A DNA stretch of 64,000 bases from Roseovarius sp. THAF27 (GCF_009363655.1 NZ_CP045393.1:3410001-3474000), one strand, 5' to 3'; shown: positions 18,873 through 28,085, counted from the stretch's first letter. Notes: generated from the letters alone by a model not told the origin. Translations and numbers: made by a program.

Positions 18873-20030
18873 CTAGTCTTCTATGACGACAGATTTCGCT
18901 TTGGGATCATAAACACCTTCACTTTGCATTGCGCCAAGAAGTTGCGCATGGTCGATGGCTTTGCAGATTTTGCCTGATGGTCGTGTGGTCGGTGTATCTT
19001 CAGCAGCGAACATGGCATTCAGGACGGCCTCTTCTATAGCCTGTACAGCGGCGAGATAGACTGGGTCCAGCAATTCGTCATTGAGTTGTTTGACCGACCG
19101 CCACGGTCCGGAAAGTTGCGGCAGTTCCAGTTCATTGGCCGTGCTAAAAGACATGAAAATGTCGCCCGAGTTGTTCCCGCCGGGAGAGCCGGATCGGCTG
19201 ATGCCGATCGATGCGCGACGCGACAAACGCTCCAATTGGCTAGAGGACAGGGGTATATTGGTCGCAAGGACGCAGATGATCGACCCGCGCTCGGCTTCGA
19301 AATCCGGTAGCCGGTCTTCGGTCATCGTAGCGCCAACCGGCGTTCCAAGTACGGTCAGCCAGGGGCGCAGCCCATGGTTCGCCTGAACAAGCGCCCCCAT
19401 CGTGTAATTTTCGCCGTCAATCTCGATCCGACGCGACGACGTGCCGGTGCCGCCCTTGTACTCGTAGCAGATCATCCCGGCGCCGCCGCCGATGTTGCCC
19501 TCGCTCACCGAGCCGGTATCAGCGGCCGCGATGGCCTTCAGGGCATGTTCCGGCCGCACGTGAAAGCCGTTGATGTCATTCAGAACGCCATCATAGGTTT
19601 CGGCGACGACCGGCATCGCCCATAGGTGATTGTTCTCCCAGGCTTCCGCGTAATGCTCCACGATCCAGCGTGTCGCGCCTTCGTGGACGGCACCGACGGA
19701 GTGGGTGTTGGTCAGCATGACCGGCCCGACGAAATAGCCACCGTCCCGGATCCAGTGGCTGCCTGTCATTTCTCCGTTTCCGTTGAGTGTGAACTGGCCA
19801 GCCAGAACCGGGCGCGGCTCCTTTGCGAAGCCGCGCGGCAGGATAGCGGTGACCCCGGTCTGAACATGCATGTCACTGGTACGCAGCGTCGGATCGGCAT
19901 GCGAGCAAAGCGTCTCGTAGCCAACCAAAACACCGGGAACGTCGGTAATCGCATTATTTGGTCCGGTCTGCCCGAGGAAAGGCAAGCCCGTATCGCGCGC
20001 CCGTGGCTTCGTGGTCGTCACACGTGTCAT
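18873..20030 (-). CDS. P1-family (DmpA/S58) aminopeptidase
   Basis: 385 residues of the DmpA/ornithine-acetyltransferase-like N-terminal-nucleophile fold. Conserved segments seen: NAITDVPGVLVGY, GVTAILPRG, GEMTGSHWIRDGG, NTHSVGAV, EGNIGGGAGMICYEYKGG and the GTSSR segment where the chain is expected to self-cleave to free a serine nucleophile, then RSGSPGGNNSGDIF. Such enzymes remove N-terminal residues from peptides, amides or beta-peptides. It follows potC with a 1-bp gap, so its substrate is probably what the ABC importer brings in or a conjugate of it. Full length for the family; it has no evident signal peptide and should be cytoplasmic. Confidence 0.85.
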   Translation of the reverse strand: MTRVTTTKPRARDTGLPFLGQTGPNNAITDVPGVLVGYETLCSHADPTLRTSDMHVQTGVTAILPRGFAKEPRPVLAGQFTLNGNGEMTGSHWIRDGGYFVGPVMLTNTHSVGAVHEGATRWIVEHYAEAWENNHLWAMPVVAETYDGVLNDINGFHVRPEHALKAIAAADTGSVSEGNIGGGAGMICYEYKGGTGTSSRRIEIDGENYTMGALVQANHGLRPWLTVLGTPVGATMTEDRLPDFEAERGSIICVLATNIPLSSSQLERLSRRASIGISRSGSPGGNNSGDIFMSFSTANELELPQLSGPWRSVKQLNDELLDPVYLAAVQAIEEAVLNAMFAAEDTPTTRPSGKICKAIDHAQLLGAMQSEGVYDPKAKSVVIED

Positions 20031-20031
20031 A

Positions 20032-20862
20032 TCAGGCCTTTCTCGCTCTCATGTAGAGCCCAACGGAAGCGATGATCAGCGAGAATAGCAGCATGATCGT
20101 CGCAATCGCGTTAATCTCGGGTTTGATGCCCCTTCTAAGCATCCCGTAGATGAAGACCGGCAATGTCTGGCTGTCCACGCCAGCGATGAAATAGGTGATC
20201 ACCAGGTCGTCCATCGAGATTATGAAGGCAAGAAGCGCGCCCCCCACGACCCCCGGCATGATCATCGGCAGAGTCACCCGCCGGAACGTCACCCAGGAAT
20301 TCGCTCCCAGATCGGCAGAGGCCTCTTCCAAGGCCTCGTCCATATCGGCGATCCGGGCCGAAACAACTATGAAGACATAGGACACCAGAAAGGTGCAGTG
20401 GCCAATGATGATCGTAAAAACCGACAGCTCGATGCCGACGCTGACGAAGAAGATCAGCAGCGCAATACCCAGCAGGATGTCCGGCATGATCATCGGCATG
20501 AACATCAGCGCCCGGTAGAATGGTTTGAACCGGAAACGGAACCGCGCGATGGCCAGCGCGAGCGCAGTACCAAAGACAGTGGCGACCGCGGTGGTGACAA
20601 GCGCCACGACCAGGCTGTTCTTCACCGCCGCGTAAAGCTGATCAGTGGAATCGAGGTAGAGCGCGGATTCCGTGGCCGCGGAGGTGAAGCCGAAGATCGT
20701 CTTGTACCAGTCAAAGGTGAAATCCTCCCAGATCATCATGTTGACCGGGTTGGAGTTGAACGAGAACACGACGATCAGCAGGATCGGCGCATAGACGAAA
20801 GCAAAGAAGAAGTAGCCATAGATCGGCAGGATGCTGGAACGCAGAAGCTTGCGAATTTTCAT
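20032..20862 (-). CDS. PotC-type ABC transporter permease (polyamine/opine importer family)
   Basis: 276 residues with six predicted helices and the permease EAA loop around EEASADLGANSWVTFRRVTLPMI, given here in part (EASADLGA...G......LP). The N-terminal segment ending FSFNSNPVNMMIW is typical of PotC/PotI. It forms the translocation pathway with the PotB-type protein whose gene ends 3 bp upstream, powered by the PotA-type ATPase. Gene order in the operon is potD-A-B-C-peptidase. The ligand may be a polyamine, or an amino-acid conjugate given the peptidase. Confidence 0.9.
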   Translation of the reverse strand: MKIRKLLRSSILPIYGYFFFAFVYAPILLIVVFSFNSNPVNMMIWEDFTFDWYKTIFGFTSAATESALYLDSTDQLYAAVKNSLVVALVTTAVATVFGTALALAIARFRFRFKPFYRALMFMPMIMPDILLGIALLIFFVSVGIELSVFTIIIGHCTFLVSYVFIVVSARIADMDEALEEASADLGANSWVTFRRVTLPMIMPGVVGGALLAFIISMDDLVITYFIAGVDSQTLPVFIYGMLRRGIKPEINAIATIMLLFSLIIASVGLYMRARKA

Positions 20863-20865
20863 GTC

Positions 20866-21789
20866 TCAGCTCTCCTTCACTTTCGCAGCCGTGGCATATT
20901 CCTCTTCGCGCGTCATCATCCGCACGTAGATCATCAGCAACAACAGAACCGCCGCCATCACCATCATCCCGAGAGCCGAGCCGAAGGGCCAGTTTCGCGC
21001 CGACAGGAATTGCTGCTCGATAAGGTTGCCGATCATCATCACCTTTGCCCCGCCCAGTACCGAAGGCACGATGAAGTTGCCCAGCGACGGGATGAACACA
21101 ATGATCGACCCGCCGACAATGCCCGGCAGCGTGACCGGAAGAATGATCCGGCGGAAGGTCTGAAGGCGCGTTGCCCCAAGGTCAGCCGACGCCTCTACCA
21201 GCGACATATCCAGCTTCTCAATCGAGGCGTAAAGCGGCAGGAACATGAAGGGTATGAACACATAGGTCATGCCGATGACCACGGCGGTATCGGTAAAGAT
21301 CAGATTCAGCGGCTCGGAAATCATTCCGATTTCCATGAGCGCTTGGTTCAGGAACCCAGTCGGCCGCAGGATCAGCACCCAGGCAAACAGCCGGACCACC
21401 AGGCTGACGAAGAAAGGCAGCGTGATCAGGAACAAGAAGAAGTTCTTGCGGCCCTGAGGCATGCGGCTGATCCAGAAGGCAGCCGGATAGCAAATGACCA
21501 ATGACAGGAGGACAGTTGTCAAGGCCAAGCGGACGGAGCGTAGAAAGATCGTCAGATAAACTGGGTCAAATTTCTCGTACCTCGTGTCGGCCCAGCCAAG
21601 GATCCTGCCATAGTTGAGATCGTAGAAATTCCACACCACCCCGCCGTAAAGACCGGGCTCGAGGAAGGAATAAATCACCATTATGGCCAGCGGCGTGATG
21701 AAGAACACGCCAAGAAAGATCGTGGGCGGTGCAAGCAGTCCTAGAAGCGAGAGCATCTTGCGGCCTTGGCTCGTGTCACGCCGTGCCAT
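20866..21789 (-). CDS. PotB-type ABC transporter permease
   Basis: 307 residues with six helices; the cytoplasmic EAA loop is VEASADLGATRLQTFRRI followed by LP. N-terminal extension before the first helix and the long periplasmic loop with YDLNYGRILGW are as in PotB/PotH. The start overlaps the stop of the ATPase gene by one base (TAATG at 21787-21791), implying coupling. Works with the PotC-type permease as a heterodimeric membrane channel. Confidence 0.9.
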   Translation of the reverse strand: MARRDTSQGRKMLSLLGLLAPPTIFLGVFFITPLAIMVIYSFLEPGLYGGVVWNFYDLNYGRILGWADTRYEKFDPVYLTIFLRSVRLALTTVLLSLVICYPAAFWISRMPQGRKNFFLFLITLPFFVSLVVRLFAWVLILRPTGFLNQALMEIGMISEPLNLIFTDTAVVIGMTYVFIPFMFLPLYASIEKLDMSLVEASADLGATRLQTFRRIILPVTLPGIVGGSIIVFIPSLGNFIVPSVLGGAKVMMIGNLIEQQFLSARNWPFGSALGMMVMAAVLLLLMIYVRMMTREEEYATAAKVKES

Positions 21790-22895
21790 TATGCCACTCT
21801 CGCAGACGTGACCGGATGCAGCGCTTCATGCTGAACGAACAGCGTGATGCGTGCTCCCGGTGCCGTGACACCGCCGCGATCCTCCGCCCTGGGGCGCAAG
21901 GTGGCTTTCAGCTCGACGCCGTCATCGGTTTCGACGTGAACGATGTAGTCAGTTCCCACGAACAACACCTGTCTGACCGTTCCCTCGAACCGCAAGGCGC
22001 CTGCATCCCTGGTGCTGTCCATCCGGACGTCTTCGGGCCGTATCAAAAGCTTGATCCTCTCGCCACGTGCGGCGTCGGTCGAAGGCAGATGCGCAACTTG
22101 CCCCGACTCTAGTATCGCGATAGCACCGGCTTCCTTGCGCTCGGAAACGGTCGCACCAAGAAGATTTCCTGCTCCGAGAAAACGCGCGACAAATTCGTTC
22201 CGCGGGCGGCGATAGAGCTCTTCGGGCGTACCGAACTGCTGAATCTTGCCATCTGACAAGACAGCGACCCTGTCCGACATGGTCAGAGCCTCTTCTTGGT
22301 CATGGGTGACAAACACGAACGCAATGCCGACCTCTTCCTGCAGGGTCTTCAACTCCTGCTGCATCTTTTGCCGCAGGTTCTTGTCCAGCGCCGACAGCGG
22401 CTCGTCCAGCAGCAATATCTTGGGCCGCGCCACCAGAGATCGCGCCAATGCCACGCGCTGCTGCTGTCCGCCAGATAGCTGGTTGATCTTCCGATCGCCG
22501 AAACCACCAAGGCCGACAAGCTCCAGCATCTCGCCCACGCGCGACCCGATTTCGGCGCGCTTCAGGCCCGCCACCTCGAGGCTGTAGGCCACGTTGCGCG
22601 CAATCGTTAGATGCGGAAACAGCGCATAGCGCTGGAAGACCGTGTTCACCGGTCGCCTGTGCGGGGGCAGATGAGTGACCGGAGTCCCGTCAATTTCAAT
22701 CGAGCCACCTTCGAGATCCTCGAAACCGCTGATCGTGCGCAGCAGGGTCGTCTTGCCGCACCCCGACGGGCCCAGCAAGGTCACGAACTCATTCTGTTGC
22801 ACATCGAGAGACACGCCGTCGAGAGCGGTAATCGTTCCGCCCTCGGGTGTGCTGTAACGCTTGGTCGCGTCCTTGACGCTTAGAATTGGCGACAT
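21789..22895 (-). CDS. PotA-type ABC transporter ATP-binding protein
   Basis: 368 residues: Walker A GPSGCGKTT, signature LSGGQQQRVALARSL, Walker B ILLLDEPLSALD, switch histidine VTHDQEEALTMSD, then a C-terminal TOBE domain (about 285-360) as in PotA/PotG/FbpC. It energises the PotBC permease at the cytoplasmic face. Usual length for the family. It starts 78 bp after the binding-protein stop; a stable hairpin lies in that gap. Confidence 0.95.
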   Translation of the reverse strand: MSPILSVKDATKRYSTPEGGTITALDGVSLDVQQNEFVTLLGPSGCGKTTLLRTISGFEDLEGGSIEIDGTPVTHLPPHRRPVNTVFQRYALFPHLTIARNVAYSLEVAGLKRAEIGSRVGEMLELVGLGGFGDRKINQLSGGQQQRVALARSLVARPKILLLDEPLSALDKNLRQKMQQELKTLQEEVGIAFVFVTHDQEEALTMSDRVAVLSDGKIQQFGTPEELYRRPRNEFVARFLGAGNLLGATVSERKEAGAIAILESGQVAHLPSTDAARGERIKLLIRPEDVRMDSTRDAGALRFEGTVRQVLFVGTDYIVHVETDDGVELKATLRPRAEDRGGVTAPGARITLFVQHEALHPVTSARVA

Positions 22896-22928
22896 CGGCT
22901 TGGCATCTCCGCTAATTCTCGCTTAAAG

Positions 22929-22955
22929 GGGCGCGACCGGCCGGCCGTCGCGCCC
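22929..22955 (-). promoter_or_regulatory. GC-rich hairpin between the binding-protein and ATPase genes
   Basis: On the transcript strand GGGCGCGAC and GTCGCGCCC form a perfect 9-bp stem around a 9-nt loop (itself the palindrome GGCCGGCC plus one base), directly after the binding-protein stop at 22974. Only CTTT follows, so it is unlikely to terminate fully. Such hairpins commonly protect the upstream message from 3' decay and give the binding protein higher expression than the permease genes. Confidence 0.6.
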
Positions 22956-22973
22956 GCTACTTGTCACAGGTGT

Positions 22974-24011
22974 TTACTGGGCGGTTTTGATCGCGGTCCA
23001 CTCGCGATTGTAAAGCCGCAGGTCCTGTCCTAGGTCGACGAAAATCTGAAGTTTCTCCAGAGTTTCGGCGTCCGGGTAGATCGACTTGTTCTCGGCTATT
23101 TCGTCGGGGATCAACTCTTGCGCCGGGATGTTGGGCGTGCCGTTCATCTGTTGTTCGACATTCAATGCCGCGATCTCGGGGCGCAGGTAGAATTCCATGA
23201 AAGCCTTGGCATTGTCTGCGTTCGGTGCATCCTTCAGAACGCACATGTCTTCCTGGTACATCGTCGCCCCCTCGGACGGGATATAATAGGCTAGTACATC
23301 CGGATTCTGCTGCACGAAGATGTTGGCGCCTACGTACCAATGCGCCGCGGCGACATCACCTGAGGTTACCAGCGGGATGCTGTCGTAGGAAAAGGCCGAT
23401 ACGTTTTCCAGGTTCTCCTTGATGACGTCGGCGGCAGCCACGACCTCGGCCTCGTCGGTGGAATTCACCGATGTGCCGTTCATGATGTGACCAATGCCAA
23501 TGGTCTCGCGCGGATCGTCCAGCAGGACGATCTTCTCACCGCTGGCGGCAAGGTCGAACAGGTCGGCCCAGCTGCTCATCTCCTCGACTTTGGTCTTATT
23601 ATAGACGACGCCCACGTTGCCCCAGGCATAGGGCAAGCAATATTCCGCATTCGGATCGGTCTCTGCACGGATGAATTGCGGGTCGATATTGCTGAAATTC
23701 TCGCTTTGTCCAATATCGGTCTTCGCCAGCAGGCCCAGTTGATACATAATGTCATGCATGTGCACCGATGGAAAAACGATGTCGTATCCCGAAGCGCCCG
23801 CCTGGATCTTAGCAAGCATCTCCTCGTTGCTTCCGTAGGTATCGAGATTGACCTCGATCCCGGTTTCCTCCGTAAAGGCGGTGAGCACGGCCGGATTGAT
23901 GTAGTCTCCCCAGTTGTAGAGATTCAGCTCTCCCTCGGCTTGGGCCACTGTGGTCGTGGCAAGCGCTGCAACCGACACCGCAGCGGTACGAATTGCTGTT
24001 CGTTCAATCAT
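22974..24011 (-). CDS. PotD/PotF-type periplasmic binding protein
   Basis: 345 residues with an N-terminal signal peptide (RTAAVSVAALATTTVAQAE) and the mature start LNLYNWGDYINPAVL, characteristic of PotD/PotF polyamine-binding proteins; GYDIVFPSVHMHDIM, PYAWGNVGVVYN and FMEFYLRPEIA follow. Captures a cationic ligand such as a polyamine or a related amine/opine in the periplasm. It is the first gene of the operon, divergent from the RpiR-type regulator; the 115-bp interval holds the control region. Ligand identity is not predictable by eye. Confidence 0.9.
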   Translation of the reverse strand: MIERTAIRTAAVSVAALATTTVAQAEGELNLYNWGDYINPAVLTAFTEETGIEVNLDTYGSNEEMLAKIQAGASGYDIVFPSVHMHDIMYQLGLLAKTDIGQSENFSNIDPQFIRAETDPNAEYCLPYAWGNVGVVYNKTKVEEMSSWADLFDLAASGEKIVLLDDPRETIGIGHIMNGTSVNSTDEAEVVAAADVIKENLENVSAFSYDSIPLVTSGDVAAAHWYVGANIFVQQNPDVLAYYIPSEGATMYQEDMCVLKDAPNADNAKAFMEFYLRPEIAALNVEQQMNGTPNIPAQELIPDEIAENKSIYPDAETLEKLQIFVDLGQDLRLYNREWTAIKTAQ

Positions 24012-24084
24012 TTTTCATTCCCTGTCGTTGTTCGTTGTGTTCGGACTTTGATTTGATTTGCCAATGGTGTTTTAATAGTATCGT

Positions 24085-24110
24085 TTCTGTCAAAGGTTAT
24101 TATTCTGTCA
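24085..24110. promoter_or_regulatory. Direct repeat TTCTGTCA (x2), candidate regulator site
   Basis: TTCTGTCA occurs at 24085-24092 and again at 24103-24110, 18 bp apart, in the short AT-rich interval between the divergent potD-like and rpiR-like genes and just upstream of the AGGAGG ribosome binding site of the latter. The position suits an operator bound by the RpiR-type protein for autoregulation and control of the transporter. Based on repetition and position only. Confidence 0.35.
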
Positions 24111-24126
24111 TTTCTAGGAGGTTGGC

Positions 24127-24996
24127 ATGAGCAGCGGATTTGCGTCGTTTCCCCAGGGGCCTCTGGGAGATTTCGTAGGAAAACTGGAGAGAGAACTTCC
24201 CAAACTGCCCAAGCAGGAAGCAAAGGTAGCGCAATTCATCTTGCTAAATGTGCAAACCATCGGTCCCGAAACGGGCAAGTCCCTGGCCCAAAGGGCCGGT
24301 GTTAGCGAAATAACAGTGGGCCGGCTGATGCGGAGGCTGGGGTACGGCGGCACCAAGCACCTCAAGCAGCTTCTGCGTGAGCAATTTACGATCGGCGGCC
24401 CTTCGATCAGTCCAAGCGCAGATATCGACAGCAGAATGTCGCAGATCATGGAAGCGGAACTGTCTGCGGTGCGTACAGTCTTTCAGCAAACCGACAACGA
24501 ACACTGGGACAGGGCACGGCGGATCGTCGGCTCCGCCTCTCGGATCTATGTGACCGGCTTTCAATCAGTGCGCGGTCTGGCCGAGGATTTCGCCCGGCGT
24601 CTTTCCATTGCCCGACCCAAAGTGCAATATCTATCGCCCCATGACAGCATGCTGGGTGAATGGCTCGACAGCGACAATAGCGCCACAAAGCACGAATGCC
24701 TCGTAATGCTAGATGTGGTGCCCTACGCAAACGAGGGACAGGCGCTGGCGCGTATCGCCAAGCGGCAGGGGCGCTCGCTCATCGTGGTCTCCGACGAGTT
24801 TTGCCACTGGAGCGCCGAGATTGCGGATGCCTGTCTCTACAGCCCGTCCAATACCGGTATGTTTCTCGAATCCACGTTAGGGATCAACGCGACCCTCGCG
24901 CTGATCGTCGATCATGCTGCCAATGCGTCTACAGGTGAAGCCAGCAAAAGACTGGCCAGTTGGAAGAAGAACGCGCGAAGTCTGAAACTTTTCTAG
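24127..24996 (+). CDS. RpiR-family transcriptional regulator (HTH_6 + SIS)
   Basis: 289 residues, ATG preceded by TAGGAGG. N-terminal HTH (about 20-95) contains LPKQEAKVAQFIL, SLAQRAGVSEITVGRLMRRLG and GTKHLKQ; a SIS-like domain (about 125-270) contains ASRIYVTGFQSVRGLAEDF and LARIAKRQGRSLIVVSD. Classic RpiR SIS domains bind phosphosugars; here the gene faces an amine/peptide-type importer plus peptidase operon, so the effector may be a metabolite of that pathway. Convergent with amiR downstream. Confidence 0.88.
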   Translation: MSSGFASFPQGPLGDFVGKLERELPKLPKQEAKVAQFILLNVQTIGPETGKSLAQRAGVSEITVGRLMRRLGYGGTKHLKQLLREQFTIGGPSISPSADIDSRMSQIMEAELSAVRTVFQQTDNEHWDRARRIVGSASRIYVTGFQSVRGLAEDFARRLSIARPKVQYLSPHDSMLGEWLDSDNSATKHECLVMLDVVPYANEGQALARIAKRQGRSLIVVSDEFCHWSAEIADACLYSPSNTGMFLESTLGINATLALIVDHAANASTGEASKRLASWKKNARSLKLF

Positions 24997-25148
24997 AGTG
25001 TTTTCACGGTAAGATGATCAACTAGCACGCCGACATTTATCTTTCCTATGCAGCTAAAGGGAGAGTACGTAGAATGATTAATTCGACAGTTTTTCCACCT
25101 TCGACGATGGCGCTGCTGAGAAAGCGAGCTCGAACCGGTGGGTTGTTT

Positions 25149-25176
25149 TTGAGCGAATAATGCAAAAACCGCTCAA
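25149..25176. terminator. Inverted repeat between convergent rpiR-like and amiR genes
   Basis: TTGAGCG (25149-25155) and CGCTCAA (25170-25176) form a 7-bp stem. On the minus strand the same stretch also contains GTTTTTG and CAAAAAC, so two mutually exclusive pairings exist. It lies 6 bp past the amiR stop and could terminate or stabilise the amide operon transcript; the U tract is weak. Confidence 0.35.
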
Positions 25177-25181
25177 TATAG

Positions 25182-25781
25182 TTATGTGTCTCCCATATTA
25201 CTGAGGATGCTCTCGGCGTTGATAATCGATTGCGCGATTTCCGTGGTGGTCGTCCTCTTCGCCATAGCCTGCTTCCTGATTAGGTCATAGGCCTCTCGCT
25301 CTGTGATGCCGCGATGACGCATAAGGATGAATTTGGCATCATTCACCTTCTGCACGTTATCGAGCTTTTCACGCAGTTTTGTGAGGTCTTTCTTGAAGCG
25401 ATGTTGTTCCTGTTGAAACCGCCTTGCCATGAGCATGCTGCTGAGCACGCCGGCTGCTCGCACCGGCTTCATCAGAACCGAGTGAGCACCGATTTCGAAA
25501 ATGAGATCAAGAACCGACGGGTTCTCATACCCAATGATCGCCACGACTGATGGTGGCTTTGCATTGTTGCCGATGAAAGTCTTCAGCTTCTGCGCGCTCT
25601 GATCCGTGACATCCACAAAAACGAGGTCGAATTTTTCCGGCAGCGTCTTCGGCACCGGCCACATGTGATCGAAATTGCATCCAATCCTGTTGACCTGCTG
25701 CATCAGTTCGTCTGCGCTACGGTCCCGAGGGTGGACGACGAGCGCATGAAGGTCCCTCAGATCCTGGATCGGATCACTCAT
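25182..25781 (-). CDS. amiR: AmiR-type ANTAR-domain transcription antiterminator
   Basis: 199 residues from the ATG at 25781, which lies inside the end of amiC (8-bp overlap) with GGAGG upstream; the GTG at 25793 is less likely. Residues 1-120 form a pseudo-receiver, 120-150 a coiled coil (KLREKLDNVQKV), and about 145-195 the RNA-binding ANTAR domain (ILMRHRGITEREAYDLIRKQ). In Pseudomonas aeruginosa AmiR is held inactive by AmiC and, when amide is present, prevents termination in the amidase leader. Here it is the last gene of the operon it should control; a matching terminator and hexaloop hairpin are present at 34030-34084. Confidence 0.9.
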   Translation of the reverse strand: MSDPIQDLRDLHALVVHPRDRSADELMQQVNRIGCNFDHMWPVPKTLPEKFDLVFVDVTDQSAQKLKTFIGNNAKPPSVVAIIGYENPSVLDLIFEIGAHSVLMKPVRAAGVLSSMLMARRFQQEQHRFKKDLTKLREKLDNVQKVNDAKFILMRHRGITEREAYDLIRKQAMAKRTTTTEIAQSIINAESILSNMGDT

Positions 25782-26934
25782 TCCGTCGCCCACCTCCAGC
25801 TACCTTCAGCGTTCGGAAACTCCAGTCGTGGATGGCCGGATAGACAAGGTAGGGATCCGGTTTGATGGCACGGCGCACCTTCGTCTCAATGACGAATTCG
25901 CCAGCCTCGTCAACTTTGGCAATCCGCGACTGAAGGTAGGTGTGGTTGTTGTCGGGGTCGATCTTGATCTGCCCTTGCGGCGCGTCGAAGCTGGCCCCCA
26001 AGAGAGCTTCTCGCAGGCATTCCGTGTCGATCTCACCCGTTTCTTCAAGCGCACGGGCGAACATGTGCACTTGGCTGTATGTCGCCTCGCAACAGCTTGT
26101 GACATCAACCGTCGAGCCGAACTTTTCCTCGTATGCCCTGAGAAAGCGGCGGTTCGCCGGCGAATTGATCGAGCGGAAGTATGGCGCGGCCGTAATGTGC
26201 CCGGTCGAAGCTTGTGAACCTATCGCGTCAATCTCTCCTTCATTGGTGGTGAGACTGGCGATCGGGCACTCTCTGCCATTGCCTCCGGCCGCATGGTAGG
26301 CTTTATAAAACTCTATACAGGCCTGCCCGACAACAGTGGAGAAGATTGCGTCCGGTTTCACTGCCATGATATCGTCAACGACCGCGGAAAAGTCGTCAGC
26401 TTTCGCCTCGAGATCGAAGTAAACCTCTCCGGTCACTTCCCCGCCTCCTTGGCGAAGAACATTGCGCATAACACGGTTGGACTCCCTTGGGTAAATATAG
26501 TCAGAGCCAACGAAGTGAATCCGTTTACCATAGGCATTCATCAGGTAATTCGCCAAAGGCACGCTGTTTTGGTTCGGGCAAGCTCCGCCGTAGATCATGT
26601 TGGGGGAGTATTCGAAGCCCTCGTAAAGCGTTGGATAGAAGAAGAGTGCGTTCCGGCGTTCTACGACCGGAAGAACCTCCTTGCGGGAAGATGACATGTA
26701 GCAGCCGAATATCACGCCTATCTTGTCATCAATGATCAGCTTCTCGGCCAGTTCGCCGTATCGTCGAACGACCGATGAGGGGTCATACCGGACAGGTTCG
26801 ATCGGCCGACCGAGGATTCCGCCCCTCGCGTTGATCTGGTCGATAGCCAGCAATGCGCCATTGAGCTGCGACCGCTCGATGATCGAAGTAACGCCTGTCT
26901 CCGAGAAAAGCAGCCCGACCTTCCAACTCTCCAA
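25774..26934 (-). CDS. amiC: AmiC-type amide sensor / negative regulator (periplasmic-binding-protein fold, cytoplasmic)
   Basis: 386 residues with no signal peptide: the chain begins directly with the ligand-binding fold (VGLLFSETGVTS, LAIDQINARGGILGRP). FFYPTLYEGFEYSPNMIYGG is the amide/urea-binding subfamily signature in shortened form YPTLYEG. The lack of a signal fits a cytoplasmic sensor that releases AmiR on binding a short amide. It shares clear similarity with the secreted binding protein at 32748, showing sensor and transporter receptor come from one ancestor. Overlaps amiR by 8 bp. Confidence 0.9.
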   Translation of the reverse strand: MESWKVGLLFSETGVTSIIERSQLNGALLAIDQINARGGILGRPIEPVRYDPSSVVRRYGELAEKLIIDDKIGVIFGCYMSSSRKEVLPVVERRNALFFYPTLYEGFEYSPNMIYGGACPNQNSVPLANYLMNAYGKRIHFVGSDYIYPRESNRVMRNVLRQGGGEVTGEVYFDLEAKADDFSAVVDDIMAVKPDAIFSTVVGQACIEFYKAYHAAGGNGRECPIASLTTNEGEIDAIGSQASTGHITAAPYFRSINSPANRRFLRAYEEKFGSTVDVTSCCEATYSQVHMFARALEETGEIDTECLREALLGASFDAPQGQIKIDPDNNHTYLQSRIAKVDEAGEFVIETKVRRAIKPDPYLVYPAIHDWSFRTLKVAGGGRRNE

Positions 26935-26948
26935 AGATCACATCCCTT

Positions 26949-28085
26949 TCAAAACTGCCGAAACGAAACGGTTTCATCCCGGCATTGGGCTTGGAGTCTG
27001 ACAATGGCACTTCCATCAGGGGGCGAAAAGTCCCCATGGTCGCCAAGCAAATATCCAGCCAGTGGAAATTCAAGATAACGCCGCATTGCCCTGCGAAGTC
27101 CACGAGCGCCAAACCGCTTATCATAGCCTTTTGCTGCGATAAAACCTTTGACGTCTTCCGAGATTTCAAGCCAGAGATCATGCTTTTTCAGGCGTCGGTT
27201 CAACCGCGCCAGTTCCACGTCCACCAATTCCGGCATCTTGTCGCTGCTGATCCAATTAAATGTATCGACATGATCGATCCGGTTTACAAGTTCTGGCGGA
27301 AATCGATCCAGTAGACAGCGCATAACAATATCATGCGCGCGTTCTTTCCTCGGCTTGTGCGCTGCAAGCAGCCGCGACCATAGCGCGCGCGGGCTGAACC
27401 CGCCCACCTCGTCGAGCGCCATCAGTTCCCGGGCTCCAAGATTCGACGACATAAAGATCAGGCTGTTTCTAAACGAATAGGTGCGCTCACCCGACGCTAC
27501 GGTGAGAATGCCGTTGTCGAACACGTTCATCAGCGCCAGAACCACTTCGTTGCTTGCCTTTTCCAACTCGTCGAATAGCACAAGCCCGGGAAGGTTCCGG
27601 GTGCCCTCGATCTTCTCTTGGTCAAGGATCGTGGTGCCTTCCTTTGAGCCGACATAGCCTGGCGGCGCCCCTGTCAAGGCAGCCGCATAGTGCTCCTGCG
27701 AAAGCGTGTTCATGTCGATCCGGCAAAACGCGTCGGCATCCCCGTACATCGCTCGGGCGATGGTGCGGACGGTCTCGGTCTTGCCGACACCTGTCGGCCC
27801 ACAAAAGAGGATGGACGCCAGCGGTTTGCGCGAATCACCGATATCGGCGCGGACCACCTTGAGGATCTCCAGCACCTGGCTGATCGGCTCTTCCTGTCCG
27901 ATGATCGATGCGCGTAATTCGGCCTCGATGTCGGCGGTATCGAATGAGAAACGCGACGCCAGGCCTCTTCCGGGATTGACCCTATTCACTGGGCGCCCGG
28001 TTACACGTGCATTCTCGTCCGCCAAGGCGGCCGCCAGCTTTTCTTGCCTTTGTGTGTCATGCAACCGATCAGTCAGGAAAGGCAT
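26949..28085 (-). CDS. amiB: AmiB, ClpX/ClpB-like AAA+ ATPase of the amidase operon
   Basis: 378 residues from the ATG at 28085. AAA+ core: Walker A GPTGVGKTE, pore/arm region GAPPGYVGSKEG, Walker B GLVLFDELEKA, sensor-1 SLIFMSSNLGA, arginine finger region LLDRFPPELVNRID, sensor-2 KRFGARGLRRAM. This is a ClpX/ClpB-type unfoldase module without N-terminal zinc or Clp_N domains. amiB occurs in the P. aeruginosa ami operon between amiE and amiC, the same place as here, with no settled function; a role in assembling or remodelling amidase or the transporter is speculative. Confidence 0.88.
   Translation of the reverse strand: MPFLTDRLHDTQRQEKLAAALADENARVTGRPVNRVNPGRGLASRFSFDTADIEAELRASIIGQEEPISQVLEILKVVRADIGDSRKPLASILFCGPTGVGKTETVRTIARAMYGDADAFCRIDMNTLSQEHYAAALTGAPPGYVGSKEGTTILDQEKIEGTRNLPGLVLFDELEKASNEVVLALMNVFDNGILTVASGERTYSFRNSLIFMSSNLGARELMALDEVGGFSPRALWSRLLAAHKPRKERAHDIVMRCLLDRFPPELVNRIDHVDTFNWISSDKMPELVDVELARLNRRLKKHDLWLEISEDVKGFIAAKGYDKRFGARGLRRAMRRYLEFPLAGYLLGDHGDFSPPDGSAIVRLQAQCRDETVSFRQF

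Noticed and set aside
25075..25161. 28-codon plus-strand ORF with a GGGAGAG box
   Set aside because: Very short, overlaps the inverted repeat between convergent genes, no similarity recognised.
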